Notes: a model not told the origin generated them from the letters alone. A stretch of DNA of 64,000 nt from Verrucomicrobia bacterium UBA3841 (GCA_002392765.1 DGHT01000022.1:1-64000), one strand, 5' to 3'; positions 22,673-31,170 are shown, counted from the first letter of the stretch. Made by a program: numbers and translations.

Positions 22673-24606
22673 TGAACATCCTAAGCGGCATCAGGCGGTT
22701 TTTCTTCCAGAAGGCGTCGAACGACTTCGACGCGAACGAGGCGTTCCGCCGCAACCAGCTCAGGTACAACGCGCTGCGCGCGCTCGACCCGGACGTCCTG
22801 GTGCGGCACCTCGAGGCGTTCCAGCGCGGCGACATCTGCGGGCTCGAGCGCGTCATCGACGAGTTCGAGCAGCGCGAGGACAAGATGCGCATCGGCTCGT
22901 TCAAGATGGCGGCCGCCGTCTCGTCCAAGCCGTGGAAGGTGCAGATACGCCAGGGCGAGGAGGAGAACCCGCGCGCCAAGCTGCACCAGGAGCACTTGAC
23001 GAAATTCTGGAACCGCGTCGAGGCGACGGACGCCTTCTGCCGCAATAGGAAAGGCGGGCTCAGGCTCCTAGTCAAGCAGATGATGAGCGCGCAGTCGCGC
23101 GTCTACTCCGTCCACGACATCTGCTGGAAGGTCAACGGCGACGGCACATTGAACGCGACGTTCACGCACGTTCCGGCGTGGTGCTTCGAGAACCGCACCG
23201 GACGGCTCAGGTACATCAGGAACGACTGCGACACCGTCGGCGCGGAGATGCCCGACGGCGAATGGCTCGTCACCGTGGGCGAAGGCGTCGGCGTCGCGGC
23301 GGCGGTGATCGCCATGGCCAAGCGCCTCTCCTGGAACGACTGGCTGCTCTTCTCGGAGAAGTGCGGCATGCCGGTCATCCTGGGCAACACCAACGCGCAG
23401 CGCGATACGCCCGCATGGGCGGCGATGAGCCGCGCCATCCGCGCGATCGCGCCGAAGACCGGGCTTCTCGCCGACACCGGCACGACCCTGAACGCCGTCT
23501 CGATGGGCGCGGGCGGACAGAACACATACCGCGAGCTCGTCGACACGGTGGACCGTGCGATATCCGCGCTCTACCGCGGCGGGGACCTCGCCACGCAGTC
23601 GAGCGGACCGGACGCCGCGGGCGTCAACGCCCAGGCGGGCGAGTCGGAGCTGATGGACGACGACGGCTGCAAGATGGTCGCGGAGACGCTGCGCGACCAG
23701 GTTGAGAAGTTCGTGATCCGGTTCGAGCTCGGCGACTTCGAGCCGCTCGCGGAGATCGTCATCAACCCGCCAGCCGACACCGACGACGTCGACCGCGAGA
23801 TGAAGATCGACACCCACCTCTCCGGACTCGGCGTGAAGCTGTCGAAGAAGGACGCGCTCGCCCGGTACGGCCGGACGGAGGCGGAGGACGAAAACGACGC
23901 CCTTGCCTTGTCGTCGGCACCTGTGACAGATTCCGATTCGCAGAAACTCACCGCTCAGGACATCGCATCGCTTATCTATCCGCTCAGAGCTGGTGGATAT
24001 AAAATCTCCCAGCCGGTAGACGAGAGAGCGACAGGTCTCAAACTGGAGGAAATCACCCCTGGAGATGGAAGTGACGGCAGCAAAAACCAGCTTGCGAACG
24101 AGAAGACAGGCAAGACCCCCTTGCAAAACGACGAGAACCGCTTGCAAAACGCGCCGCGCGTTTCGGACGGACAAGGAGACCCCTCGGGCGAGGACGCGCT
24201 TGTAGAGGCTCTAAGCGGCCTGTTTGAGAAGTCGCTTGCCGAGGCAGCGGCTGACGCCGCCGCCGGGGAACGGGGAATGGGGAACGGGGAACGGGAACCG
24301 GTAGGGGCCGACCACCGGTATCCCCCAGCCGAAGGCTGTCCGCGAAGCGGATGCCCTAGCAGGGGTGCGGCCCAGGAAGAGCTTGCGAACTCCACCGACG
24401 CCCAGGGCAACGAGCACGCCGAAGCCGGATCCAATAACGGTGGCCAGTTCGTCAGCAAGGGTGAGGGCGGCGAAGCCCACACGCCTGAACAAAAGAAACG
24501 CATCGACGGCACGATGGCCGTGCAAACGGTTGTTCCGGACACGAAGCGCAAGACGCTCTTCATAACTTCGACAAGGATTGAAAAGCGAAAGGACGGGCAC
24601 TTATAG
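22672..24606 (+). CDS. portal protein (Mu gp29-like, DUF935)
   Basis: 644 aa. The DUF935 core spans residues about 1-430 (KIGS/RIGSFKMAAAVSSKPWKV, LLVKQMMSAQSRVYSVHDI, KRLSWNDWLLFSEKCGMP). The C-terminal 200 residues are longer than in Mu and irregular. Within them residues about 532-567 are encoded by an octad array plus a triple-hairpin repeat, in frame. The extreme C-terminus (GGQFVSKGEGGEAHTPEQKK ... KRKTLFITSTRI) resembles tails of head proteins fused to toxin-like domains. The start overlaps the terminase stop (TGATG). Confidence 0.85.
   Translation: MNILSGIRRFFFQKASNDFDANEAFRRNQLRYNALRALDPDVLVRHLEAFQRGDICGLERVIDEFEQREDKMRIGSFKMAAAVSSKPWKVQIRQGEEENPRAKLHQEHLTKFWNRVEATDAFCRNRKGGLRLLVKQMMSAQSRVYSVHDICWKVNGDGTLNATFTHVPAWCFENRTGRLRYIRNDCDTVGAEMPDGEWLVTVGEGVGVAAAVIAMAKRLSWNDWLLFSEKCGMPVILGNTNAQRDTPAWAAMSRAIRAIAPKTGLLADTGTTLNAVSMGAGGQNTYRELVDTVDRAISALYRGGDLATQSSGPDAAGVNAQAGESELMDDDGCKMVAETLRDQVEKFVIRFELGDFEPLAEIVINPPADTDDVDREMKIDTHLSGLGVKLSKKDALARYGRTEAEDENDALALSSAPVTDSDSQKLTAQDIASLIYPLRAGGYKISQPVDERATGLKLEEITPGDGSDGSKNQLANEKTGKTPLQNDENRLQNAPRVSDGQGDPSGEDALVEALSGLFEKSLAEAAADAAAGERGMGNGEREPVGADHRYPPAEGCPRSGCPSRGAAQEELANSTDAQGNEHAEAGSNNGGQFVSKGEGGEAHTPEQKKRIDGTMAVQTVVPDTKRKTLFITSTRIEKRKDGHL
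24264..24300. repeat. octad repeats (GGGGAACG type) inside the portal gene
   Basis: Four units of GGGGAAYG in frame, encoding GERGMGNGERE. Near-identical to 22613-22647 and 2609-2640. Confidence 0.8.
24306..24362. repeat. triple-hairpin repeat, copy 2 (inside the portal gene)
   Basis: GGTATCCCCC, then hairpins AGCC-gaa-GGCT, GTCCGC-gaa-GCGGAT and CCCT-agc-AGGG. It is read in frame as RYPPAEGCPRSGCPSRGA. Differences from copy 1 keep the stems paired. Confidence 0.85.
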
Positions 24607-24687
24607 GGCCGAAGCCCAAGTGGATACCCGTCCTAACGACGCCACAAATTATACCACAACCACTTTCGGAAAGTCAAGGAGATGAGA

Positions 24688-25728
24688 ATGAAGAGCCTCA
24701 ACATATATGCTCTCGCGAACGAACTGAACCTCGGAGACCCGAAGTCCGGCACAATACGCGTGCCCTTCGGCCGGTGGGACTTCGGCGCGAAGAAGCTCGA
24801 CGACGGCCGCACCGTGTTCTTCGTCCAGGAGCTGACGAAGGACGGCGCGGAGCGGATGGCCGCGAAGATCAACGCGGGCGTCGCGGACGGCGAGAAAGGC
24901 GTCCCGGTGTACTGGGGGCACCCCGACGTTCCGGAGCTCGCGCACAAGTACCCCGACAAGCGCGCCAAGGGCTGGATCAAGTCCGCGGCGGTCGATGCGG
25001 ACGCGCTCGTCCTGGGCGTCGAATGGCTGGAGGAGAACGCGACGGACGGCTTCGGCTGGTTCTCGCCCTACTGGGGCGGCCCGGCGACGGACCTCGGAGA
25101 GGGGCGCTACCTGAAGCACCTCGACTCGCTCACGTCGGTCGCCTTGATCAACATCCCCAACATACAGGAATTTCGCCTTGCAAACGAGTTGCATGGCGGC
25201 TTAAACAACAATGAAACCGGCGCTATCGCCGGGGAAGGAGAAAAGAAAATGGATCGAGTGAAGCTCATCCAGGCCCTTGGGCTCCCGGAGACCGCGACGG
25301 ACGAAGACATCTTCGCGGCCATCGAGAAGAACAAGGCAGCTGCGGCCGACGCCGCGACGAAACAGGCAGCCGCCGAAGCCGAAAAGGCGCAGGCAGAAAC
25401 GGAGAAGGACGAGGCGAAGGCGGAGCTCGCGAACGAGCGCGCCGCGCGCTGCGGGCTTCTCCTGGACCAGGCGATCGCCGAGGGGCGCATCAGCGTCGCC
25501 GGCCGCCCCGCGTGGGAGAAGCGCCTAAAGGACGACTTCGCCGCCGGTTCGGTCGCCCTCGCGAACGAAAAGCCGCTCAAGACCGCGAGCGCGGTCACGC
25601 AGACGCCCGCCGCCCAGGCGAAGGTCGATCTCGTCGCGCTCGCGAACGAGCGGATGCAGAAGAACCCCTCCCTGACCTATCCCGCGGCGTTCGCGGCGGT
25701 CATGAAGGAACACCCCGAAGTCAAGTAA
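24688..25728 (+). CDS. head maturation protease with scaffold domain (Mu gpI-like)
   Basis: 346 aa. The N-terminal half is the protease (VPVYWGHPDVPEL, KGWIKSAAVDADALVLGVEW, YLKHLDSLTSVALINIPN), the C-terminal half an Ala/Glu-rich coiled scaffold. The start at 24688 has AAGGAG seven bases upstream. An internal ATG at 25249 with its own strong ribosome site should give a separate scaffold protein from the same frame, as Mu I and Z do. Lies between portal and capsid genes; processes the scaffold during head assembly. Confidence 0.85.
   Translation: MKSLNIYALANELNLGDPKSGTIRVPFGRWDFGAKKLDDGRTVFFVQELTKDGAERMAAKINAGVADGEKGVPVYWGHPDVPELAHKYPDKRAKGWIKSAAVDADALVLGVEWLEENATDGFGWFSPYWGGPATDLGEGRYLKHLDSLTSVALINIPNIQEFRLANELHGGLNNNETGAIAGEGEKKMDRVKLIQALGLPETATDEDIFAAIEKNKAAAADAATKQAAAEAEKAQAETEKDEAKAELANERAARCGLLLDQAIAEGRISVAGRPAWEKRLKDDFAAGSVALANEKPLKTASAVTQTPAAQAKVDLVALANERMQKNPSLTYPAAFAAVMKEHPEVK
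25249..25728 (+). CDS. nested in-frame scaffold protein
   Basis: Same frame as the protease gene. GGGGAAGGAG ends eight bases before the ATG. The 159 aa product (MDRVKLIQALGLPETATDED start) contains the coiled coil (KAQAETEKDEAKAELANERA) that would fill the assembling head. Nested protease/scaffold genes are known in Mu and lambda. Confidence 0.65.
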   Translation: MDRVKLIQALGLPETATDEDIFAAIEKNKAAAADAATKQAAAEAEKAQAETEKDEAKAELANERAARCGLLLDQAIAEGRISVAGRPAWEKRLKDDFAAGSVALANEKPLKTASAVTQTPAAQAKVDLVALANERMQKNPSLTYPAAFAAVMKEHPEVK

Positions 25729-25745
25729 ACGAAAGGTAAAAGCAA

Positions 25746-26117
25746 ATGAATGCAATCCACCAGAACGGCAAGGCCACGTTCACGGCCGGTGCCGCAATCG
25801 CCAAGGGCGAGTTCGTGAAGTTCTCGTCCGGAAAGGTCGTCAAGGCCTCCGCCGCGACCGACGTCTGCATCGGCGTCGCGCTCGATTCGGCGGCAGCCGA
25901 CGGCGACATCATCCCCGTGCAGCTCCTCTCGAGCGGCGACACCGCCCTCGTCAAGGCGGGCGGTGCGGTCGCGCAGGGCGGCACGGTCTCGTGCCTCGGC
26001 ACGACCGTCTCCACGGCCGGCGCGCTCCAGTACGGCATCGCGCTCGAGGCGGCCACCGCCTCCGGCCAGATCATCAACTGCATCGTCGGACTCCCGGCGG
26101 TCATCAAGATCAGCTAA
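25746..26117 (+). CDS. capsid cement protein (DUF2190 type)
   Basis: 123 aa, small Ala/Gly/Val-rich beta protein: FTAGAAIAKGEFVKFSSGKVV, CIGVALDSAAADGDIIPVQL. This is the DUF2190 pattern of capsid decoration proteins. Sits between scaffold and capsid genes as expected. Confidence 0.8.
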   Translation: MNAIHQNGKATFTAGAAIAKGEFVKFSSGKVVKASAATDVCIGVALDSAAADGDIIPVQLLSSGDTALVKAGGAVAQGGTVSCLGTTVSTAGALQYGIALEAATASGQIINCIVGLPAVIKIS

Positions 26118-26142
26118 GTTGAAACCCAAGAAAGGCAATCAA

Positions 26143-27123
26143 ATGAACATGAATCCGTTCAACATTCTCGCATCCGGCACGGCGGCGAAGCCCGGCCAGG
26201 TGTTTCTCGCCAACGAGGGCGCGGTGGACAACCAGTTCCTCTCCGAGGCGCTCACGCAGTACTCCGTCGGCTGGACGTCGCCGGACGGCAAGCTCGAGGC
26301 GCTCCTCCAGACGCTCACCGGCGCGCCGGTCGTCGTCCCGAAGCGCTTCAGCTTCAAGAAGATGAACAACGCCAAGGCGTTCGCCGCCGTCGAGAACGAC
26401 GAGGACGTGCGCGCGATCGGCGCGGACTTCAAGCGCGTGACCGTCGGGGGCTCGACCGTCGACGCGCACACGGTCTCGAAGGGCCTGACGCTCCGCATCG
26501 ACCGCGACGAGCTCAACGACAACCCGCAGGCCGAGCAGGACGCAGTCGCCTACCTGAAGACGATCCTCCTCCGCGGCGAGATCATCCGCGCGTTCGCCGG
26601 TCTCAACGGCGCGGCGACGGGCGGCAAGGCCATCACCGCGACCTGGACGGCAGCCGCCAAGGCCGACGCCGACGCGGAGATCCTCGCGCACCTTCAGACG
26701 CTCGCCGACGACTCCGGGCTTCTCCCGAACCGCGTCTTCTTCGGCGCGACGGCGTTCGCGAAGCGCTTCACCACGATGCGCGCCTCCGCCGCGGTCGCCG
26801 TCTCGAACGGCGCGGGCCTGACGCCCGAGCAGCTCGCGGGCCTCTACGCCGTGGACACGGTGAACGTGTGCAACGAGCGCTACCAGACCGGCAGCGGCAA
26901 GGCGACGCTCGTCTCCAACAACGTCGTGCTCCTGTTCAACGCGCAGGGAAGCGGCGTGAAGGACGACCCGTCGAACATCAAGCGGTTCGTCACGAAGGTG
27001 AACGGCCAGGACTTCGCGGTGTTCCGCGAGGAGAAGGCGGCGGGCGTCGACGTCACGGTGGCGCACCAGTCGCTCATCGCGATCACGTCCGGCCTCGGCA
27101 TCGGCAAGATCACCGTCTCGTAA
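26143..27123 (+). CDS. major capsid protein
   Basis: 326 aa shell protein of the HK97-like fold type by position and composition: VDNQFLSEALTQYSVGW at the start, then FKRVTVGGSTVDAHTVSKGL and a C-terminal VAHQSLIAITSGLGIGKITV. An Mu gpT-like capsid would occupy exactly this slot after protease and cement genes. Motif identity is modest, but the context leaves little doubt. Confidence 0.82.
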   Translation: MNMNPFNILASGTAAKPGQVFLANEGAVDNQFLSEALTQYSVGWTSPDGKLEALLQTLTGAPVVVPKRFSFKKMNNAKAFAAVENDEDVRAIGADFKRVTVGGSTVDAHTVSKGLTLRIDRDELNDNPQAEQDAVAYLKTILLRGEIIRAFAGLNGAATGGKAITATWTAAAKADADAEILAHLQTLADDSGLLPNRVFFGATAFAKRFTTMRASAAVAVSNGAGLTPEQLAGLYAVDTVNVCNERYQTGSGKATLVSNNVVLLFNAQGSGVKDDPSNIKRFVTKVNGQDFAVFREEKAAGVDVTVAHQSLIAITSGLGIGKITVS

Positions 27124-27219
27124 GAAGTTGAAAGGTTGAAAAGTTGAATAGTTGAGAAGTTGAACAGAGGCAAGAACCTTTCAACCTTTTAACCTTTCAA
27201 CTTTTCAACTTTTCAACCT
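27124..27219. repeat. inverted octad arrays (AAGTTGAA type)
   Basis: About five units of AAGTTGAA face about five units of TTCAACTT across a short spacer, giving a hairpin of some 40 bp arms. It occupies the gap between the capsid and head-tail genes. Confidence 0.85.
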
Positions 27220-27237
27220 GGGATGGAGCGAAGCGAC

Positions 27238-27684
27238 ATGAACTGGAGAGCAGTTGACGAAAACGACCTCGCGGCGACGACCTCGCAGGGCGAGATCGAC
27301 GCATTCCGCCAGGACGCCTCGCTCGACGGCTCCGATCCCGTGGCGCGGCTCCTTAAGCGCACCGTCGCGATGGTTCGCGGCTACATCGCCACGAACGGCA
27401 AGGTGCGCCGCATGGGGCCCTCGGGGACTCTCCCCGAGAGCCTCATATCCCCCGCGATGGACTACGCCGCGGCGGACGTCCTCAAGCGACTCGCCGTGCC
27501 GCTCAACGACGACCGGCGCAAGGCGCGCGAGCGCGCGGAGGACCTCTTCAAGGACGTCGCGGCGGGGAAGTACACTCCGGAGAGCGACGACGCCGACGAC
27601 ACCGCGTCTACCGACGGTCCGGCGATCGAAGTAGTCTGCACCGTCCGCGACCGCGTGAGCGCGGCAAAACTGGAGGGACTGTGA
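27238..27684 (+). CDS. head-tail joining protein (Mu gp36-like, DUF1320 type)
   Basis: 148 aa. DENDLAATTSQGEIDAFRQD, then an amphipathic helix RLLKRTVAMVRGYIATNG and YAAADVLKRLAVPLNDDRRK match the gp36/DUF1320 connector pattern. It follows the capsid gene as in Mu. Start at 27238 preferred; 27223 is an in-frame alternative. Confidence 0.75.
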   Translation: MNWRAVDENDLAATTSQGEIDAFRQDASLDGSDPVARLLKRTVAMVRGYIATNGKVRRMGPSGTLPESLISPAMDYAAADVLKRLAVPLNDDRRKARERAEDLFKDVAAGKYTPESDDADDTASTDGPAIEVVCTVRDRVSAAKLEGL

Positions 27685-28982
27685 AAATATCCAATGTGAA
27701 AATGTTGCCAATATCCAGTTCCAATTCCAATTGGAAACTGGCAACATTGGTACTGGCAACAATGGCAACGATGGCAACATTCGCAAAGACCTTCGACGTC
27801 GACATCTCGACCGGGCGGCCCGCCGCGTCGAACGAGGCATACTACCACGGCGAGACGATAGAGTTCCGCGCCGTCCGCGGCAGATCCGTCGTCACCAACG
27901 TCGAGTACAGCTGCGTCTGGTACACGACAAACAACTCGTCCTCCGTAGCCTCCGGCGAAGGAGGATGGTGGAAGACCGACGGGCTTGTCTTTCACCCAAG
28001 CAACGACGTCGGCGCGGCGAGCTACAGGTTTTTCATGGAGGGCCGGGACGAAATCGGCCGCGACTGGCACGCGAACGGGCTTCTCCGGCTCCTGGATTCT
28101 CCGGGGTTCGCGCCCAATGCGCTCGAGCTGCCCGTAAAGACGATCGACTTCGCCGCGGTCCAGGCAGCGAACGCGCCCTGGATCGAGACGGAGGCGGACC
28201 CCACCGTGCCCGGCTGGGCGAAATCGGAAGCGCAACCGCTGCCGCCCGACTACGAGACAGTCTCCAACCGCGCGATGAATGCCGCGCTTGCCGCGGACAC
28301 CTGCACCAAGGCGCAGCTGGACGCGCGAATCCGGGCTATACTCGCGACCAACACCTACAACCTGGCGGCTAATGCCGGGTACTATCTCGTTGTCCGCGAC
28401 CTTGCCGTCGCTTTCGGCGCGACCGTCACGAACGACCCATACGCCATCCCGCCAGCCCCCGCGCCGTCGCCGGAGCCTGCGCCGTCCATCCAGACGCGGC
28501 GGATTGCGATGTTCATCATTCCCGTCAACTCCGAGACGAACGGAATTTTCTGCGGCTTCGAACTCAAGGCCTCGACGAACAATTTCTCGCACGCGGCGGA
28601 CGAAGCGGCCCGGTTGCAATACTACGCCCAATCCGAAATCGCCGACACGGGCATGGAGGGTACGAACATCTGGGACCGCATCCGCATCTATACCGGCACG
28701 TCGCACGGCACGGATGACGTCCGCGCCTACACGCGCATACCGAACACCATCGAATGGCCCTGGCCGCTGACGAGCGTTGTCGCGCTAGTCGATGCATCGT
28801 GCCTGGTGCGCCATCCGTCCGGCGATTGGCTGCGCGAGGACAACGAGGAAATCGTCTGGTGCTACCTGCGCAACCGCGCGCTCTCGCCGCCCTACGAGCG
28901 GGAATCCGGCACGGCACACGGCCTCTGGCGCCCGATCGCTCCCGTCAGATGGTACAAGGAGTTGCCCCCATGGGCGCGGTAG
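27681..28982 (+). CDS. secreted or virion surface protein, unknown
   Basis: 433 aa from a GTG start overlapping the previous stop. The N-terminus has a signal-like hydrophobic run (KLATLVLATMATMATFAK) that is itself encoded by octad repeats. The remainder is beta-rich (FDVDISTGRPAASNEAYYHG, TNVEYSCVWYTTNN) with a Pro-rich linker (PPAPAPSPEPAPS) near residue 270. This looks like a fibre or decoration component, but a signal peptide is unusual for a virion protein. No family recognised. Confidence 0.65.
   Translation: MKISNVKMLPISSSNSNWKLATLVLATMATMATFAKTFDVDISTGRPAASNEAYYHGETIEFRAVRGRSVVTNVEYSCVWYTTNNSSSVASGEGGWWKTDGLVFHPSNDVGAASYRFFMEGRDEIGRDWHANGLLRLLDSPGFAPNALELPVKTIDFAAVQAANAPWIETEADPTVPGWAKSEAQPLPPDYETVSNRAMNAALAADTCTKAQLDARIRAILATNTYNLAANAGYYLVVRDLAVAFGATVTNDPYAIPPAPAPSPEPAPSIQTRRIAMFIIPVNSETNGIFCGFELKASTNNFSHAADEAARLQYYAQSEIADTGMEGTNIWDRIRIYTGTSHGTDDVRAYTRIPNTIEWPWPLTSVVALVDASCLVRHPSGDWLREDNEEIVWCYLRNRALSPPYERESGTAHGLWRPIAPVRWYKELPPWAR
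27686..27783. repeat. octad repeats (TGGCAACA and ATTCCA types)
   Basis: Units of TGGCAACAWT and CCAATTCC with inverted copies (GTTGCCA ... TGGCAAC). In frame, they encode the signal-like N-terminus of the overlapping gene. Confidence 0.75.
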
Positions 28983-29048
28983 GGGCACGCGTCCGCCCGC
29001 GATCGCAACGGTTTTTGCAGACCAAACCAAGAAAGGAAAAAAACAAAA

Positions 29049-30050
29049 ATGAAAAAGACAACGATACTCGCCGCTATCGCGGCAACCGCAATCGCGGCTA
29101 TCGCCGCCGGTCGCACTCCGGCCGAAATCCGCGACGCAATCTCCGATATCGCGGCGCGCGACATATCGCAGGCCGAGAAGAGCGCCGCCCGGGTCGACCT
29201 CTTGCGCGGCATGTCCGAGGCCGAATGGCGCGCGTGCTTCGACGACGTTCTCGCCTACGCGGCCGACAAGCCATACAAGGAGGGGGAGAAGTGCAATTCC
29301 GCCGTCTACAATTACGCATTCTTCAAGGGCTTGAATCTAGTCAACTTCTTAGGCAGAGCGAAGGATCTGCCGTTCGATTCGCGTGCGCTCTGCGCCGAGT
29401 ATGACGAGCGCTTCGCCGCGCTGCATTTCATCAAAACACTCCCGCCGTATGCCGCGTGGCCCAAAATGACAATCGAGCTCATGCACCGCGCGAGGTACTA
29501 CGAATTGTGCCCGACAACCGCCGCGAAAATTGAAGCCAGCATTGCCGCGGGGAAGAATAAGTGCGACGTGTCCGGACAGACTTTCGCCCAGCATGTCCGC
29601 GACATGGCCGAGGCGCTCGCGTACGCCAACGATGCGTGGGGGCGGCAGTATGCGACCATGTCGGAAAAGTTCGCCGACGATCTCTGCAAACGGCTCTCCA
29701 AGAGCGCGCTCAAGGCCGTCAAGCGCTCATTGCGCGCCAAAGGGAAATCGTTCGTTGCGAAGGTTGGCGGGGAGAATCCCGTCGAGGCCCCGGTCAATGC
29801 GCTGACGGACGCGCTCAATGCGCCGCGCTTCGCGGGGCTTGTCGAATGGTGCGACGAGTGGTGTCCTGAAGCGTCCGCCGAAGCTGCGAGGCTGATTGCC
29901 GCGTTGCCGGGCGAGGAGGCGATCGCCGCGTTAAAAAATGGCGTATTCGTCGGCGAACTCGACTTCAACTCCGCGCGCAGGGCGTGGTTGCGCATGTGCC
30001 TGGGCGTTGAAGAGTACAACGAGTTCATCCGCCAGTACAACGGCGATTGA
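29049..30050 (+). CDS. exported helical protein, unknown
   Basis: 333 aa. MKKTTILAAIAATAIAAIAA is a convincing signal peptide. The mature protein is helical (AEIRDAISDIAARDISQAEK, FAQHVRDMAEALAYANDAWG) with several Cys. AAAGGAA lies upstream. Phage-encoded exported proteins near tail genes may alter the host envelope or be lysogenic-conversion factors. No family recognised. Confidence 0.65.
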   Translation: MKKTTILAAIAATAIAAIAAGRTPAEIRDAISDIAARDISQAEKSAARVDLLRGMSEAEWRACFDDVLAYAADKPYKEGEKCNSAVYNYAFFKGLNLVNFLGRAKDLPFDSRALCAEYDERFAALHFIKTLPPYAAWPKMTIELMHRARYYELCPTTAAKIEASIAAGKNKCDVSGQTFAQHVRDMAEALAYANDAWGRQYATMSEKFADDLCKRLSKSALKAVKRSLRAKGKSFVAKVGGENPVEAPVNALTDALNAPRFAGLVEWCDEWCPEASAEAARLIAALPGEEAIAALKNGVFVGELDFNSARRAWLRMCLGVEEYNEFIRQYNGD

Positions 30051-30056
30051 GGGCGC

Positions 30057-30134
30057 GTGTAAAGTGTAAAAAGGGAAAAGGAAAAGTGAAGGAATAATAG
30101 AAATGAAACCCATCCGCAACTTTACACTTTACAC
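30057..30134. repeat. inverted octads enclosing a start codon
   Basis: GTGTAAAGTGTAAA (30057-30070) is the exact reverse complement of TTTACACTTTACAC (30121-30134). The ribosome site and ATG (30103) of the next gene lie in the 50 nt loop; the right arm encodes part of its signal peptide. Confidence 0.8.
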
Positions 30135-30711
30135 TTTACATTTCACACTCTCTTGCGCGGCGCTGGCGGCGGCACGCGAGAAGGTAGAGCCTGCGACACC
30201 CGCGCGGGCCCCCGCGTCCGAAACCCCGGCCGCCGGGGAAATTTCGCGGATGGGCGGGGAAATCACCCGGGCCGCCGGGTTTTACACCCGGGCCGCCGGG
30301 TTTTCTTCCCCGGCCGCCGGGAACGCCGAAAGCGTCCTCGCCGCGGCGTTTGCGTCGGCGAACGCGGCGGATATTCCGGCAATCCTCGCCGCGGCGTTTG
30401 CGTCGGCGAACGCGGCGGATATTCCGGCTATCCTCGCCGCGCTTCCGGCGGACATGCTGGATTCCGCCGCGCCGGAAATTGCCGCGACGCTGTACGCGGC
30501 GCTACTCAAATCTGCCGCGCCCAGCCTCTCGCCTGCCGCGCTTGCCGACGCAAAACGCGAGTGGTACGAGCGATTTGCCGCGGACGGCGGCTCGCGCGCA
30601 AGTTGGATTCTGCGGCGCGCCAAGACGCTTGCGGAGCGCGGCGAATCGACGGACGCTCTGCGCGCGGCGTTTTTGTCGACGCTCGAGCGTTGGATGCAAG
30701 AGGAGGATTGA
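30103..30711 (+). CDS. exported Ala-rich repeat protein, unknown
   Basis: 202 aa. The signal-like start (RNFTLYTLHFTLSCAALAAA) is encoded by TTTACACT octads. It is followed by three near-copies of AAGFYTRAAGF-type sequence from CCCGGGCCGCCGGG repeats and a precise 48 bp tandem duplication (30330-30425) giving VLAAAFASANAADIPAI twice. The C-terminal 100 residues are helical and resemble a true domain (KREWYERFAADGGSRASWIL). The gene seems to be largely built from repeats. Confidence 0.6.
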   Translation: MKPIRNFTLYTLHFTLSCAALAAAREKVEPATPARAPASETPAAGEISRMGGEITRAAGFYTRAAGFSSPAAGNAESVLAAAFASANAADIPAILAAAFASANAADIPAILAALPADMLDSAAPEIAATLYAALLKSAAPSLSPAALADAKREWYERFAADGGSRASWILRRAKTLAERGESTDALRAAFLSTLERWMQEED

Positions 30712-30714
30712 ACC

Positions 30715-31170
30715 ATGCGGAAACTGTACGAGTTGGGACCCGATTCCGAAGTTGCCGAGCCGTCCGACGTGCCGACGGTCCCGTCCAACGTCAGCGCATT
30801 CGCGAACGACGCGGGGTATGTGCGGCGCTATGCGCTTCTTGCCGCGGATGTCGCGTACTCCGGCGCGACCGCGTCCGCCGCGCTGCGAGACCGCGCGGTG
30901 AACGGTGTCGACCTTTCCGGGCATGCTTCGACCGCGGCGCTTTCGCTGTCGTTCCCAGAGGCGTCGAGCGGGTATGCGCGCGATTTCTTTGTCCGGCTCA
31001 CGGTGGATGCGGGCGCGGCGTCCGCACCGACGGTGACGTTGCCGACGGGCGCGACAATTGATTTCGGTTCTGATTCTCTCGACGATCTCGATGTCGGGGT
31101 CAACCTGTTGCTGTTTTCGGAGATCGCGGCGAATCATTGGCTTGTCGGCGTGAAGGGCCCGGAATCATGA
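30715..31170 (+). CDS. virion surface protein, unknown
   Basis: 151 aa. After a short N-terminal stretch (NVSAFANDAGYVRR) it is beta-rich (FFVRLTVDAGAASAPTVTLP, NLLLFSEIAANHWLVGV), a pattern common in phage fibre or decoration modules. Its stop overlaps the start of the LamG-like gene, so both belong together. Confidence 0.6.
   Translation: MRKLYELGPDSEVAEPSDVPTVPSNVSAFANDAGYVRRYALLAADVAYSGATASAALRDRAVNGVDLSGHASTAALSLSFPEASSGYARDFFVRLTVDAGAASAPTVTLPTGATIDFGSDSLDDLDVGVNLLLFSEIAANHWLVGVKGPES

Noticed and set aside
27124..27219. CRISPR-like array
   Set aside because: Units of 8 bp without spacers, no cas genes; these are tandem octads.
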